Shown piece by piece: positions 1 to 6,686 of a stretch of DNA of 13,521 nucleotides. Every line of letters begins with the position of its first letter. Within the stretch, counting starts at the first letter, position 1. Source of the DNA: Trueperaceae bacterium (GTDB lineage Bacteria; Deinococcota; Deinococci; Deinococcales; Trueperaceae); the NCBI GenBank assembly GCA_003567075.1, contig PXAU01000159.1, positions 1 to 13,521 of the forward strand. The letters are read 5' to 3'. Position numbers and translations under genes: made by a program. The notes beneath the pieces are model-generated. The model did no database searches. It had not been told where the DNA came from and worked only from the letters and a program-made list of their open reading frames with translations.

Positions 1-245
1 AGCGCGATCAGAACGTTCCGCTCGGCCGTGGCGCCGCTCGCGCCGGCGAAGGCGGCGTCGAGATCGAGCGCGAGCAAGGGCCGCCCGAACAGGCCGCCTT
101 GCGCGAGCGCGTGGCGTAGCTCTGCCTCGTCGAGCGCCTCGCCCAGGCGCACCACCTCGAGCCCGAGCTCGGCTGACGTCTGCCGCACCGCGTCGGCGAA
201 GGCGCGCGCAGCCAGGAACGGGTCACCGCTGAAGACGCGGACCAC
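1..245 (-). CDS. holA: DNA polymerase III subunit delta, N-terminal part (cut by window edge)
   Basis: The delta subunit opens the beta sliding clamp within the clamp-loader complex during replication. Only the first 81 codons are inside the window. The reading begins VVRVFSGDPFLAARAFADAV, the usual N-terminal strand-helix of HolA (a short beta strand, then GDPFLA-like residues). It continues with an acidic helix, GLFGRPLLALDL and ERNVLIAL, which fit the family pattern in which a LFG segment precedes the next strand. The chosen start is GTG at 243-245. It sits 7 nt after the kinase stop, with GAGG a few bases upstream, partly overlapping that stop. Its place behind comEA and comEC is independent support, because holA follows the comE genes in many bacteria (yqeN in Bacillus). 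The call rests on the N-terminus and synteny only, since the AAA+ domains lie outside the window. Confidence 0.72.
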   Translation of the reverse strand, partial: MVRVFSGDPFLAARAFADAVRQTSAELGLEVVRLGEALDEAELRHALAQGGLFGRPLLALDLDAAFAGASGATAERNVLIA

Positions 246-252
246 GCCCGCC

Positions 253-1002
253 TCAGGCGCTCGCGGGCACGGCCAGGAGGGTGTGGAGCATCTCGGTCGC
301 GTGCGCGAAGCGCCGCTCGGGGTCGCGTGTCAACGCGCGATCGAGGAACGGCTGCAGCCAGGACGCCTCGCTCGGCAGCGGCGCCAGCACGACGCGTTCG
401 TCGCCCGTCAGGAAGCGCAGGACCTGGGACCCGTACGGCGGCTCCCCGGTGATGGCGTGATACAGCAGCGCGCCGACGCCGTAGAGATCCGAGCGATGGT
501 CGGTCCGCACCCCTTGGAACTGTTCCGGGGCCATGTAGTTGGGCGTGCCGAGCAGCTGTTGGTCGCCGGTGATGGCGGTGAGCGCCACATCCTTGGCGAA
601 GCCGAAGTCCGTGAGCAGCGCGCGCTCGCCTCGGATGAGCACGTTCGAGGGCTTCACGTCGCAGTGGATCACGCCGCTGGCGTGCGCGTGCTCGAGCGCG
701 CGCAAGAGGTCGCGCACCACCTTGAGCGCGCGCGTGACCGGCAACGGACCCTCGGCCAGCACCTCGGCCAGGTTGACGCCCGGCACGTAGGCGTACACCA
801 GGGCGCCATCGATCGTCGCCAGGAGTGGCACCACGTTCTCGTGATGGAGCTTGCTGACCACCTCGGCCTCGCGCTCAAGGCGACGCGTGGCCTCTGGCGA
901 GAAGCCCAGCAGGCGCTTCACCACCACGAGCCGCCCGCGCCACTGCGCCAGCTCCACGCGGACCAGCCCCTGCTGCGACATCACCCTGACCAGCTCGAAC
1001 AC
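253..1002 (-). CDS. Small cytosolic serine/threonine protein kinase with degenerate P-loop
   Basis: This is a Hanks-type kinase of 249 residues that is nearly all catalytic domain. Visible motifs are VVVKR with the ATP-binding Lys29, a helix-C glutamate around 43-45, the catalytic loop HCDVKPSN (113-120; Asp115, Lys117, Asn120), DFG at 132-134, GTPNYMAPE (152-160), and SDLYGVGALLY (171-181). Two things are odd. The glycine-rich loop is replaced by MSQQGLV near residues 8-14, and the HRD arginine is Cys114, so activation-loop phosphorylation may not control it. There is no membrane segment or sensor domain. The GTG at 1000-1002 was chosen because TAGCCT lies exactly 7 nt upstream and the domain begins there; the longest frame would start at 1065 inside comEC. 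The ATG seven codons further in is an alternative. It sits between comEC and holA; its substrate is unknown. Confidence 0.85.
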   Translation of the reverse strand: MFELVRVMSQQGLVRVELAQWRGRLVVVKRLLGFSPEATRRLEREAEVVSKLHHENVVPLLATIDGALVYAYVPGVNLAEVLAEGPLPVTRALKVVRDLLRALEHAHASGVIHCDVKPSNVLIRGERALLTDFGFAKDVALTAITGDQQLLGTPNYMAPEQFQGVRTDHRSDLYGVGALLYHAITGEPPYGSQVLRFLTGDERVVLAPLPSEASWLQPFLDRALTRDPERRFAHATEMLHTLLAVPASA

Positions 1003-1009
1003 CCCTGCC

Positions 1010-1015
1010 AGGCTA
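1010..1015 (-). promoter_or_regulatory. Predicted -10 element of the kinase gene
   Basis: TAGCCT on the minus strand ends 7 nt before the kinase GTG. Its first three bases are the comEC stop codon. If active, the kinase and holA can be transcribed apart from comEC. The intervening GGCAGGG touches the GTG, so it is too close to serve as a normal ribosome site. Confidence 0.42.
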
Positions 1016-3343
1016 GCATGCGCCTGCCACGCCGCCTCCAGGACGCGACATCTCAACCTCGGCACAGGCCCGACCGGGCCGCACCCGCAACGCGCCGTGG
1101 TGGTGCGTGGTGAGCACCGGCAGGCGCGCGGCCTCGAGCCGCGCGAGCACCTCCGCGGCCGGATGCCCGTACCGGTTGCTCCCCACCGAGATCAGCACGA
1201 GCTCGGGACCCGCGGCGCGCAGCAGCGCCGCGCTGGTGCTGGTGGCCGAGCCGTGATGCGGCGCCATCAGGACCGGCGTCGGCGGAACCGGCAGGTCGGC
1301 CTCCACGAGCGCCGGGACGTCCCCGAGCAGCAGCGCCCAGGGTGCTCCCCGGTACCACAGCAGCAGCGCGACGCTGTCCGCGTTGCCCTCGCCGTGCGGT
1401 CGGTGGGTCGGGTGCAGGACGTCGATGCGGAGGTCGCCGAAGGCGACCGCCTCGCCACGCCGCACCTCGCGCACGGCCACGCCGCGCCGCCGCACGATGG
1501 CCTCGAGTCGCTGCCACACGGGCCTTTCGGGCTCAGCGTGACCGAGCCAGAGTTCGCCTACGGCGAACGCCTCGAGCACCGCCGGCAGCCCCCCCATGTG
1601 GTCGAGGTCGGCGTGCGTCGCCACCACCAACGGCAGTTGCCACACGCCCAGCGCGCGCAGCGCCGGCACCACCACCCGCGCGCCGCTGTCGAAGCCGCCG
1701 AACGTGACCCCGCCGCCGTCGACCAGCACCGCCCTTCCCCGACCGAGCCGCACCACCACCGCATCGCCCTGACCGACGTCGAGGACGATCAGTTCAGGCA
1801 CCCCACGGGCGTCCGGGAGCAGCCAGGCGACGCTCGCCGCGCAGGCCAGGACCAGCAGGGCCGAGCGCCACCGCAGACGGCCTCGTAGCGCCAGCGCCAG
1901 CGCCAGCAGCGCGCACGCGTAGAGCACGTGCCCCTCGGGACCGACCTCACCCCAGGGGAGCGGCGGCACGCGCGAGGCGGCGTCAGCGAGAGCCAGCAGG
2001 CCCGCCGCGAGCGGAGCCGCGAACGCGTTGACGAGGTGCGCAAGCGCCGGATGCGCCAGCCCCGCCAAACCAGCCAGCGCTCCCAGCGGTACCAACGCCG
2101 AGGCCGCGGGCAGGGCCACGAGGTTGACCAGGGGCGCCAGCAAAGGCAGGCTGCCGAAGGCGCCAGCCACCACGCTGAGGCTGCCTGCCTGCGCGGCTGC
2201 GCTGGCTACCAGCCCCGCGACCAGCCAGCGTCCGAACCGACGTGTGCGCAACGCGTGTGCAACGCCTCCACCCGCACCGGAGGCGGGCGCTGCCGTCGAC
2301 GCCTCGCTGGCGCTCCGCAGCGCCGGCCCTGCCAGCACCGCGATGCCGAGCACGGACAGGAAGGAGAGCTGGAACCCCAGGTCGCCCACCCAGGCCGGTG
2401 CCGCCAGCAGGCAGGCCAACGCGGCCACGGCCAGCGACGCGGTCAACGGCGGCGCGCGCACGTCGAGGGCGCGCGCCAGGAGCACCGCCGCCACCATGCT
2501 GGCGGCGCGGACCACGCTCGGGCCCGGACCTACCAGCAGGACGTACCCCGCAACCAGCGACGCCACGGCGGCGCCGCCCAGCCGCGGCCCCAAGGGCCGA
2601 GCCAGCGCGCCGACGGCGGCCGCCAGCACACCCACGTGCAGGCCGGACAGCGCCAACAGATGGGCCATGCCGGCGGCCGCGAAGAGGCCGCGAAGCGTCC
2701 CCAGGTCGTGCCGCAAGCCCAACGTCACCGCCTGCTGCACGGCCGCCGCACGTGGCTCGAGACCCGCCACGACGCCCGCTTGCAAGGCCGCGCGGGCAGC
2801 CAGCAGACCGCCCGGCGGCGCTCGCGCAACGACCGTTTCCACGCGCAGGCCGGCACGGATCCCGCGCCGGCGCCAGAAGCCGGCCTCGTCGAACCCGCCG
2901 GGGTTGCGCCGCCGGGCCAAGGGCACCAGCTCGCCCCGGAGCGTCGCCTCGCCAGGCGCGACCGCGGCACCCTTCAGCACCAACCGGCCCTCACCCGGGA
3001 CGATGAGCAGCCTGCCGTCGCTGCTGCCAGTGAGCGTCAGCGTCTGGCCGAGGCGTTGCTGCCACGGGTCGACGGCCGCCGACCACGCCAGGCCACGACC
3101 ACCGACCGCCACCGCAGCCAACCCGCACACCAGCGCCCAACGTGCCCAGGCCGGTCCACCGTGGCGCGCCGCTGCCGGCACCAGCAAGGCCAAAGCCAGC
3201 AACGCCGTCAGCAGCCAACCCGGTGTCAGCCACGGCTCGGGCGCGGTGGCGAGCGCGCTGCCGAGCACCGCCCCGAGGGCCGCCGGCACGGCCCACGGCA
3301 GGTGTCGGCGACGGCGCGGGTGTCGGTGCCCACCGGAGCTCAC
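1013..3343 (-). CDS. comEC: ComEC/Rec2 DNA-uptake channel protein
   Basis: ComEC forms the inner-membrane channel through which single-stranded DNA enters during natural transformation. The 776-residue protein has the expected three parts. First come N-terminal membrane segments and an OB-like region ending in RNPGGFDEAGFWRRRGIRA (146-164). Next is the competence membrane domain with the hallmark LLALSGLHVGVL (229-240) and many hydrophobic helices to about residue 510. Last is a C-terminal metallo-beta-lactamase domain with LDVGQGD (521-527), the metal site THADLDHMGG (576-585), LLLGDV (671-676), APHHGS (694-699) and SNRYGHP (722-728). The full HxDxDH motif suggests an active nuclease for degrading the non-transported strand. 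Translation starts at GTG 3341-3343, overlapping the comEA stop as GTGA, so the two are coupled. Length is normal for the family and no frameshift is visible. Confidence 0.96.
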   Translation of the reverse strand: MSSGGHRHPRRRRHLPWAVPAALGAVLGSALATAPEPWLTPGWLLTALLALALLVPAAARHGGPAWARWALVCGLAAVAVGGRGLAWSAAVDPWQQRLGQTLTLTGSSDGRLLIVPGEGRLVLKGAAVAPGEATLRGELVPLARRRNPGGFDEAGFWRRRGIRAGLRVETVVARAPPGGLLAARAALQAGVVAGLEPRAAAVQQAVTLGLRHDLGTLRGLFAAAGMAHLLALSGLHVGVLAAAVGALARPLGPRLGGAAVASLVAGYVLLVGPGPSVVRAASMVAAVLLARALDVRAPPLTASLAVAALACLLAAPAWVGDLGFQLSFLSVLGIAVLAGPALRSASEASTAAPASGAGGGVAHALRTRRFGRWLVAGLVASAAAQAGSLSVVAGAFGSLPLLAPLVNLVALPAASALVPLGALAGLAGLAHPALAHLVNAFAAPLAAGLLALADAASRVPPLPWGEVGPEGHVLYACALLALALALRGRLRWRSALLVLACAASVAWLLPDARGVPELIVLDVGQGDAVVVRLGRGRAVLVDGGGVTFGGFDSGARVVVPALRALGVWQLPLVVATHADLDHMGGLPAVLEAFAVGELWLGHAEPERPVWQRLEAIVRRRGVAVREVRRGEAVAFGDLRIDVLHPTHRPHGEGNADSVALLLWYRGAPWALLLGDVPALVEADLPVPPTPVLMAPHHGSATSTSAALLRAAGPELVLISVGSNRYGHPAAEVLARLEAARLPVLTTHHHGALRVRPGRACAEVEMSRPGGGVAGAC

Positions 3344-3870
3344 AGCGTCACCCTCGGCCGCAGCGCCTCGAGCCGCACCGGTCCGATGCCCGGCACCCGC
3401 AACAGGTCCTCGAGCTGGTGGTAAGGACGACCCTCGATCAGGCGCTGCGCCAGCACCGGACCCACCCCCGGCAGCGTTGTCAGGAGCCGCTCGGACGCCG
3501 TGTTGACGTCGACCCGGCCGAGTTCACCCTCAGGTGCCCGGGTACCGGGCACGATGATCGAGCGGCCGTCGGTGAGGGGCGTTGCCGGTGTCACCAGCGC
3601 CGCGTCCGCCGCCGCCGTCAGGCCTCCCGCCGCGTCGATCAGGTCACCCACGCGAGCGCCCCAGGGCAGCGTGTACTGCCCGGGCCGCACCACCTCGCCC
3701 GCGATGGCCACCTGCAGATCTGGGTGGAGCGCCTCGGGCGGCGCCACGCGAGGCGCCACCCGCGCCAGCGTGACGACGACGCCGAGCCCCACGCAGAGGC
3801 CGAGGAGCGCGACGGTGACGAGCGTATCGGACGACCAACGGCGCGGCGCCGGGGGCCAGGCGGCAGGCAT
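3340..3870 (-). CDS. comEA: ComEA competence protein, SLBB plus helix-hairpin-helix DNA-binding domain
   Basis: ComEA is the membrane-anchored DNA receptor that binds incoming double-stranded DNA and hands it to ComEC. The 176-residue product has one transmembrane helix (about 16-37), an SLBB domain (about 53-107, including VAIAGEVVRPGQYTLPWGA) and a C-terminal double helix-hairpin-helix module. The module starts at VNTASERLLTTLPGVGP (122-138) and ends with VPGIGPVRLEAL (159-170). This is the usual ComEA layout. I chose the ATG at 3868-3870 because TAGCGT stands 5 nt before it, which fits a leaderless transcript. A GTG at 3925-3927 would add 19 residues but lies only 6 nt past the sodA hairpin and has no ribosome site. 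The gene heads the comEA-comEC-kinase-holA series. Confidence 0.93.
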   Translation of the reverse strand: MPAAWPPAPRRWSSDTLVTVALLGLCVGLGVVVTLARVAPRVAPPEALHPDLQVAIAGEVVRPGQYTLPWGARVGDLIDAAGGLTAAADAALVTPATPLTDGRSIIVPGTRAPEGELGRVDVNTASERLLTTLPGVGPVLAQRLIEGRPYHQLEDLLRVPGIGPVRLEALRPRVTL

Positions 3871-3875
3871 GCCGC

Positions 3876-3881
3876 ACGCTA
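3876..3881 (-). promoter_or_regulatory. Predicted -10 element of comEA (leaderless)
   Basis: TAGCGT on the minus strand, 5 nt before the comEA ATG, matches the TANNNT element of Deinococcus-type leaderless promoters. I see no convincing -35 box and no Shine-Dalgarno sequence. Transcription would start at or next to the ATG. Confidence 0.5.
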
Positions 3882-3933
3882 GCCGCCGCGCAGCCGCCGC
3901 TCCCGCCGACACCCAGCCCAGGCCCACACGGAG

Positions 3934-3962
3934 GCGGCCGGCGCCACTAGGGCGCCGGCCGC
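3934..3962 (-). terminator. Perfect 12-bp inverted repeat after sodA, probable transcription terminator
   Basis: The arms 3934-3945 (GCGGCCGGCGCC) and 3951-3962 are exact reverse complements with a 5-nt loop. The hairpin begins 21 nt after the sodA stop and ends before comEA. It has no T-tract on either side, so it is not a textbook intrinsic terminator. In such GC-rich genomes U-less hairpins are often proposed to stop transcription or protect mRNA ends. Confidence 0.6.
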
Positions 3963-3983
3963 GGTCGCGTCAGTCGCTGCGGT

Positions 3984-4598
3984 TCAGCCGCGCGCGGCCT
4001 CGAACTTCGAGCCGACGGCGTTCCAATCCACGACGTTCCAGAACGCCTTGACGTAGTCCGGGCGGCGGTTCTGGTAGTGCAGGTAGTAGGCATGCTCCCA
4101 CACGTCGAGCCCCAGGATCGGCGTGTGGCCCGACATGTACGGCGAGTCCTGGTTCGCGGTCGAGTAGACCTGCAAGGCACCGTCACCGTCGACGACGAGC
4201 CACGCCCAACCCGAGCCGAAGCGTTTGATGGCCGCGTCCTCGAAGGCGCTCTTGAAGTCGTCGAAGGAACCGAAGGCGCGCTCGATCGCGCTCGCCAGAC
4301 CGCCGCTGGGCGTACCGCCGCCGTGCGGGCTCATGGTCTCCCAGAACAGGTTGTGATTGACGAAGCCGCCGCCGTTGTTGCGGACCGCGGTCTGCACGTC
4401 GGACGGCAGGGCGTCGAAGCCGCGCAACAGGTCCTCGGCGCTGCGGTCGGCCAGTTCGCTGTGCGACTCGAGCGCGGCGTTGAGGTTGTTGGTGTACGTG
4501 GCGTGGTGTTTGCCGTGGTGGATCTCCATCGTGCGGGCGTCCACGTGCGGCTCCAAGGCGTCGGTCGGATACGGGAGGGGGGGCAGCTCGAAGGGCAT
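3984..4598 (-). CDS. sodA: Manganese superoxide dismutase
   Basis: The enzyme converts superoxide to oxygen and hydrogen peroxide. The 204-residue protein has the normal length and both Fe/Mn-SOD domains. Metal ligands by alignment to known SODs are His27 (in MEIHHGKHH), His82 (FVNHNLFW), Asp165 and His169 (LGLDVWEHAYY). Manganese rather than iron is indicated by Gly at the position before the second histidine motif (NNGGGFVNH, where iron enzymes carry Gln) and by Gln150 in STANQDSPYM. There is no signal peptide, so it acts in the cytosol. The ATG at 4596-4598 was chosen over an upstream in-frame extension because GAGAGGAG lies 5 nt before it and MPFELPPLPYPTDALEPH is the usual N-terminus. 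It follows a decayed DUF1499 gene and has its own predicted promoter. Confidence 0.97.
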   Translation of the reverse strand: MPFELPPLPYPTDALEPHVDARTMEIHHGKHHATYTNNLNAALESHSELADRSAEDLLRGFDALPSDVQTAVRNNGGGFVNHNLFWETMSPHGGGTPSGGLASAIERAFGSFDDFKSAFEDAAIKRFGSGWAWLVVDGDGALQVYSTANQDSPYMSGHTPILGLDVWEHAYYLHYQNRRPDYVKAFWNVVDWNAVGSKFEAARG

Positions 4599-4603
4599 GG
4601 TGG

Positions 4604-4611
4604 CTCCTCTC
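4604..4611 (-). promoter_or_regulatory. Strong Shine-Dalgarno site of sodA
   Basis: GAGAGGAG on the minus strand with a 5-nt spacer to the ATG. It fixes the sodA start and shows that this message has a real 5' leader, unlike most first genes in the window. Confidence 0.85.
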
Positions 4612-4628
4612 TCGAACGCGTGTCGATG

Positions 4629-4646
4629 GCGCCCGCAAGCGGGCGC
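4629..4646. repeat. Perfect inverted repeat in the sodA leader
   Basis: GCGCCCGC and GCGGGCGC are exact reverse complements separated by AA. The element lies between the predicted sodA transcription start (near 4690) and the ribosome site (4604-4611). It could be an operator or an RNA hairpin (seven pairs with a CAAG-type loop on one strand). In sequence this GC-rich such short palindromes also arise by chance. Confidence 0.4.
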
Positions 4647-4697
4647 TCGACGCCGACGGCGCGGACCCAAGCTGGGGCGCGGTCGGCCATGCCCACG

Positions 4698-4703
4698 AGT
4701 CTA
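4698..4703 (-). promoter_or_regulatory. Predicted -10 element of sodA
   Basis: TAGACT on the minus strand, identical to the boxes of the dsbA-like gene and the phosphoesterase gene. It would give a sodA leader of about 90 nt. An ATG (4688-4690) sits exactly 7 nt downstream but is out of frame with sodA. Confidence 0.5.
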
Positions 4704-4991
4704 GCAGCAGCAGGCTGCCGGCCCCGGCGGAGACGCGACACGGACGCACGCGCAGGTCGGTCGCGGCGGCGGGCATGCGAAGGCGCCGTCACGGGTACGA
4801 CACCCCCCAGCCGCGGCGCGAGGGCCTGCAGCAGGCGCTCCGCGCGGCACCAGGTAGTGCCGGGCATCGTCCGGATCGGCCTGGGTCGAGACGCAGTTGG
4901 GCGAGTCGCGACAGGCCGGCAGGCGCAACGACGGGACGCCCGGCGCGGAGACCAGGCTCGCCAGGAACGCCAGCCACGGCCCGGCGCTCAA
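4701..4991 (-). pseudogene. Decayed DUF1499-family gene
   Basis: Between sodA and the oxidoreductase one frame reads LRLPACRDSPNCVSTQADPD followed by DARHYLVPR. This is the characteristic start of DUF1499 proteins (cysteine, DSPNCVS, then a histidine and proline strand). After HYLVPR the similarity passes to a second frame (AERLLQALAPRLGGVV), then back to the first (RDGAFAC), then seemingly to a third (TDLRVRPCRVSAGAGSLLLL). The conserved C-terminal RSASR and DLGVNR-like segment is missing. At least two frame changes and lost ends argue for decay rather than one sequencing error. A TTG at 4989-4991 overlapping the oxidoreductase stop (TTGA) may have been the original start. The function of DUF1499 is unknown. 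The family call rests on one strong motif; the frame reconstruction is inference. Confidence 0.6.
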
Positions 4992-6025
4992 ACCGGCGAA
5001 CTCGGCGCTGGCAACACGACCCGCACCCGCCCCGCCACCCGGCTCTCCAGCAACGCCGCCAGCCACGGTTCCACCTCTTCGAGGCCCACGTCGTGCAGCG
5101 AGGGTCGAAGACGCTCCAGCACGCCGCTCTCGGCCAGCAGCTGCCACGCTTCCGCGCGCGCCTCCGATGCGGCCTCGGCCGAGTCGATACCCAGCAGCGC
5201 CACGCCGCGCAGCACGAACGGGAAGACGCTGGTCGCCAGCGCCGCACCCGCCACGGTGCCCGCGGCGGCGACGACGCCGTCGCGACGCACCCGCGCCAGC
5301 AGGTGCGCTAGCGGTTCGCCGCCGACGGCGTCCACGGCAGCGGCCAGGTCGGCCCTTCGCAAGGGGCGCTCAGACCCCTCGGCCAGCTGCTCGCGGGTCC
5401 AGAGCGCGCTGGCGCCCAACGCCCGCAGACGCTCGGCCTCGGTCTCGCTGCGACCGCTCACGGCGATGCCCTCGAAGCCCTGCTGGGCCAACAACGCCAC
5501 GGCGCAACTGCCGACGCCGCCGGCGGCGCCGGTCACCGCCACGGGGCCGGCGCCGGGGTCGAGTCCGTGAGCTCGGAGTCGCTGCAGCGCCAACGCCGCG
5601 GTCAGGCCGGCGGTACCGAACGCCATCGCATCGGCAGGCTGCCAACCGGCCGGCAGGGCCGAGGGCCAGTCGCCGGGCACCCGGATCAGCTCGGCCAGAC
5701 CACCCGGCGTGCCCATGCCCAAGTCGTAGGACGTGACGATGACGGCGTCGCCCGGGCGCCAGCGTTCGTCGCGCGAGGCCAGCACCGTGCCGGCGGCGTC
5801 GATGCCGGGCGTCCCCGGGTAGCGGCGCATCACGCCGGGCCGGCCGGCCGCGGCGAGCGCGTCCTTGTAGTTCAGCGACGACGCCTCCACCCGTACCGTC
5901 ACGGGGTGGTCGGGCAGCGCCGACGTGGCCAGCCGGTCGAGACGCACGTACGGGCGTTCGCCGTCGCCCAGCGCAATCAGCGCCCGGTAGCTGTGGGGCA
6001 GGACGGCTCCGTCACGGTCGCTCAT
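4988..6025 (-). CDS. Zinc-free medium-chain oxidoreductase, YhdH/AcuI (acrylyl-CoA reductase-like) family
   Basis: NADPH-dependent quinone or enoyl-CoA-type reductases of this family lack the zinc sites of alcohol dehydrogenases. The 345-residue protein shows SSLNYKDALAAAGRPGVMRR (49-68), typical of the YhdH group, then TPGIDAAGTV (72-81), RPGDAVIV (90-97) and FGTAGLTAALAL (136-147). The nucleotide-binding loop is TGAAGGVGS (165-173), followed by a presumed phosphate-binding segment SGRSE (190-194). No signal or membrane segment is visible. The ATG at 6023-6025 was chosen because TATGCT lies 7 nt upstream and the family N-terminus (RALIALGDG) begins soon after; the longer frame runs into the divergent gene. 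The exact substrate (acrylyl-CoA or a quinone) cannot be read from sequence. Its stop overlaps the remnant DUF1499 frame. Confidence 0.87.
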   Translation of the reverse strand: MSDRDGAVLPHSYRALIALGDGERPYVRLDRLATSALPDHPVTVRVEASSLNYKDALAAAGRPGVMRRYPGTPGIDAAGTVLASRDERWRPGDAVIVTSYDLGMGTPGGLAELIRVPGDWPSALPAGWQPADAMAFGTAGLTAALALQRLRAHGLDPGAGPVAVTGAAGGVGSCAVALLAQQGFEGIAVSGRSETEAERLRALGASALWTREQLAEGSERPLRRADLAAAVDAVGGEPLAHLLARVRRDGVVAAAGTVAGAALATSVFPFVLRGVALLGIDSAEAASEARAEAWQLLAESGVLERLRPSLHDVGLEEVEPWLAALLESRVAGRVRVVLPAPSSPV

Positions 6026-6032
6026 GTTCCTC

Positions 6033-6038
6033 AGCATA
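6033..6038 (-). promoter_or_regulatory. Predicted -10 element of the oxidoreductase gene (leaderless)
   Basis: TATGCT on the minus strand ends 7 nt before the ATG. The 7-nt spacer GAGGAAC resembles a ribosome site but is close to the start, so leaderless and leadered starts cannot be told apart here. It lies back to back with the promoter of the divergent DUF3105 gene. Confidence 0.48.
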
Positions 6039-6067
6039 CCGACAGCCCGAGGGTGACGCCGTAGCGT
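6039..6067 (+). promoter_or_regulatory. Predicted promoter of the DUF3105 gene (leaderless)
   Basis: CCGACA (6039-6044) could be a -35 box, 17 nt before TAGCGT (6062-6067), which in turn is 7 nt before the ATG. This is the most complete promoter in the window. There is no Shine-Dalgarno sequence. Confidence 0.52.
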
Positions 6068-6074
6068 TCCGTCC

Positions 6075-6638
6075 ATGCCCAAGCGGCGAGCGAACGTCCG
6101 AGTCGGCCGGCGCACCTCGCGTCGGCGCCGCAACCCGTGGCCGTGGTCGCTCGGCGTCGGTGGCGTGCTGCTGCTCGTCGGCATACACGTCGGCGTGAAC
6201 GCCTACCAGGAGGCCCAACGACCTGGTGAGCGCTTCCGGAGTCAGGGCAACGTCCACGTGCGGCTCGGCGCCAGCACGCCGCCGTACAACTCCGAGCCTC
6301 CTACCTCCGGCTGGCACACCGCGCAGCTGGCAGCCTGGGGAACGTACCTCGACGAGCCGCCCCACGACCAACACCTGGTGCACAACATGGAGGACGGCGG
6401 TGTGATCTTGTGGTACCGCCAAGGGACCGCGGAAGACAACGTCGATCGCGCCAGCGCGCTCGAAGAGGTGGTGGGAACGCGTTGGCCGCGGACCGTGATC
6501 GTGCCGCGGGAAGGGCTCGACACCACCTACGTCCTCACGGCTTGGACCCGCATGCAGCGCTTCGAGCACCTCGATGTCGAGGGCAAGCGTGCTTTCCTGG
6601 AGGCATTCCATGGTATCGACCACCACCCGGGCTTCTGA
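6075..6638 (+). CDS. DUF3105 domain protein, membrane anchored
   Basis: The 187-residue protein has a strongly basic N-terminus (about 1-20), one membrane helix (about 24-42), and an extracytoplasmic domain. The domain carries the DUF3105 signature YNSEPPTSGWH (71-81), GTYLDEP (89-95) and HNMEDGGVILWY (103-114). The family's usual second motif is HN(L/M)EHGGV; here the central His is Asp107, so one conserved, possibly metal-binding, residue is changed. Later histidines (HGIDHHPGF at the C-terminus) might compensate. The function of the family is not established. The gene begins the plus-strand series followed 48 nt later by the dsbA-like gene and then dsbB. That suggests a role outside the membrane linked to redox or secreted-protein folding, which is inference. 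The ATG fits the TANNNT spacing. Confidence 0.85.
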   Translation: MPKRRANVRVGRRTSRRRRNPWPWSLGVGGVLLLVGIHVGVNAYQEAQRPGERFRSQGNVHVRLGASTPPYNSEPPTSGWHTAQLAAWGTYLDEPPHDQHLVHNMEDGGVILWYRQGTAEDNVDRASALEEVVGTRWPRTVIVPREGLDTTYVLTAWTRMQRFEHLDVEGKRAFLEAFHGIDHHPGF

Positions 6639-6673
6639 CGCTCACGGCGCGACCCTTCTCACGTTCGGACCCG

Positions 6674-6679
6674 TAGACT
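6674..6679 (+). promoter_or_regulatory. Predicted -10 element of the dsbA-like gene (leaderless)
   Basis: TAGACT ends 7 nt before the ATG at 6687. No -35 box or ribosome site is recognisable. The dsbA-dsbB pair may therefore have its own promoter in addition to read-through from the DUF3105 gene. Confidence 0.52.
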
Positions 6680-6686
6680 GGCGCGC

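Noticed and set aside
28..1113. Long plus-strand frame opposite the kinase and holA
   Set aside because: It is antisense to clear kinase motifs, is rich in Arg, His, Gln and Ala, and shows no family motif. Such frames are expected opposite GC-rich genes.
1928..3506. Two long plus-strand frames opposite comEC and comEA
   Set aside because: Both are low-complexity antisense products of the comE genes with no recognisable domain or ribosome site.
4331..4690. Leaderless 119-codon gene starting at ATG 4688-4690
   Set aside because: The promoter spacing is suggestive, but the product shows no recognisable protein pattern and overlaps the start and first half of sodA in another frame. Kept only as a possible regulatory start.
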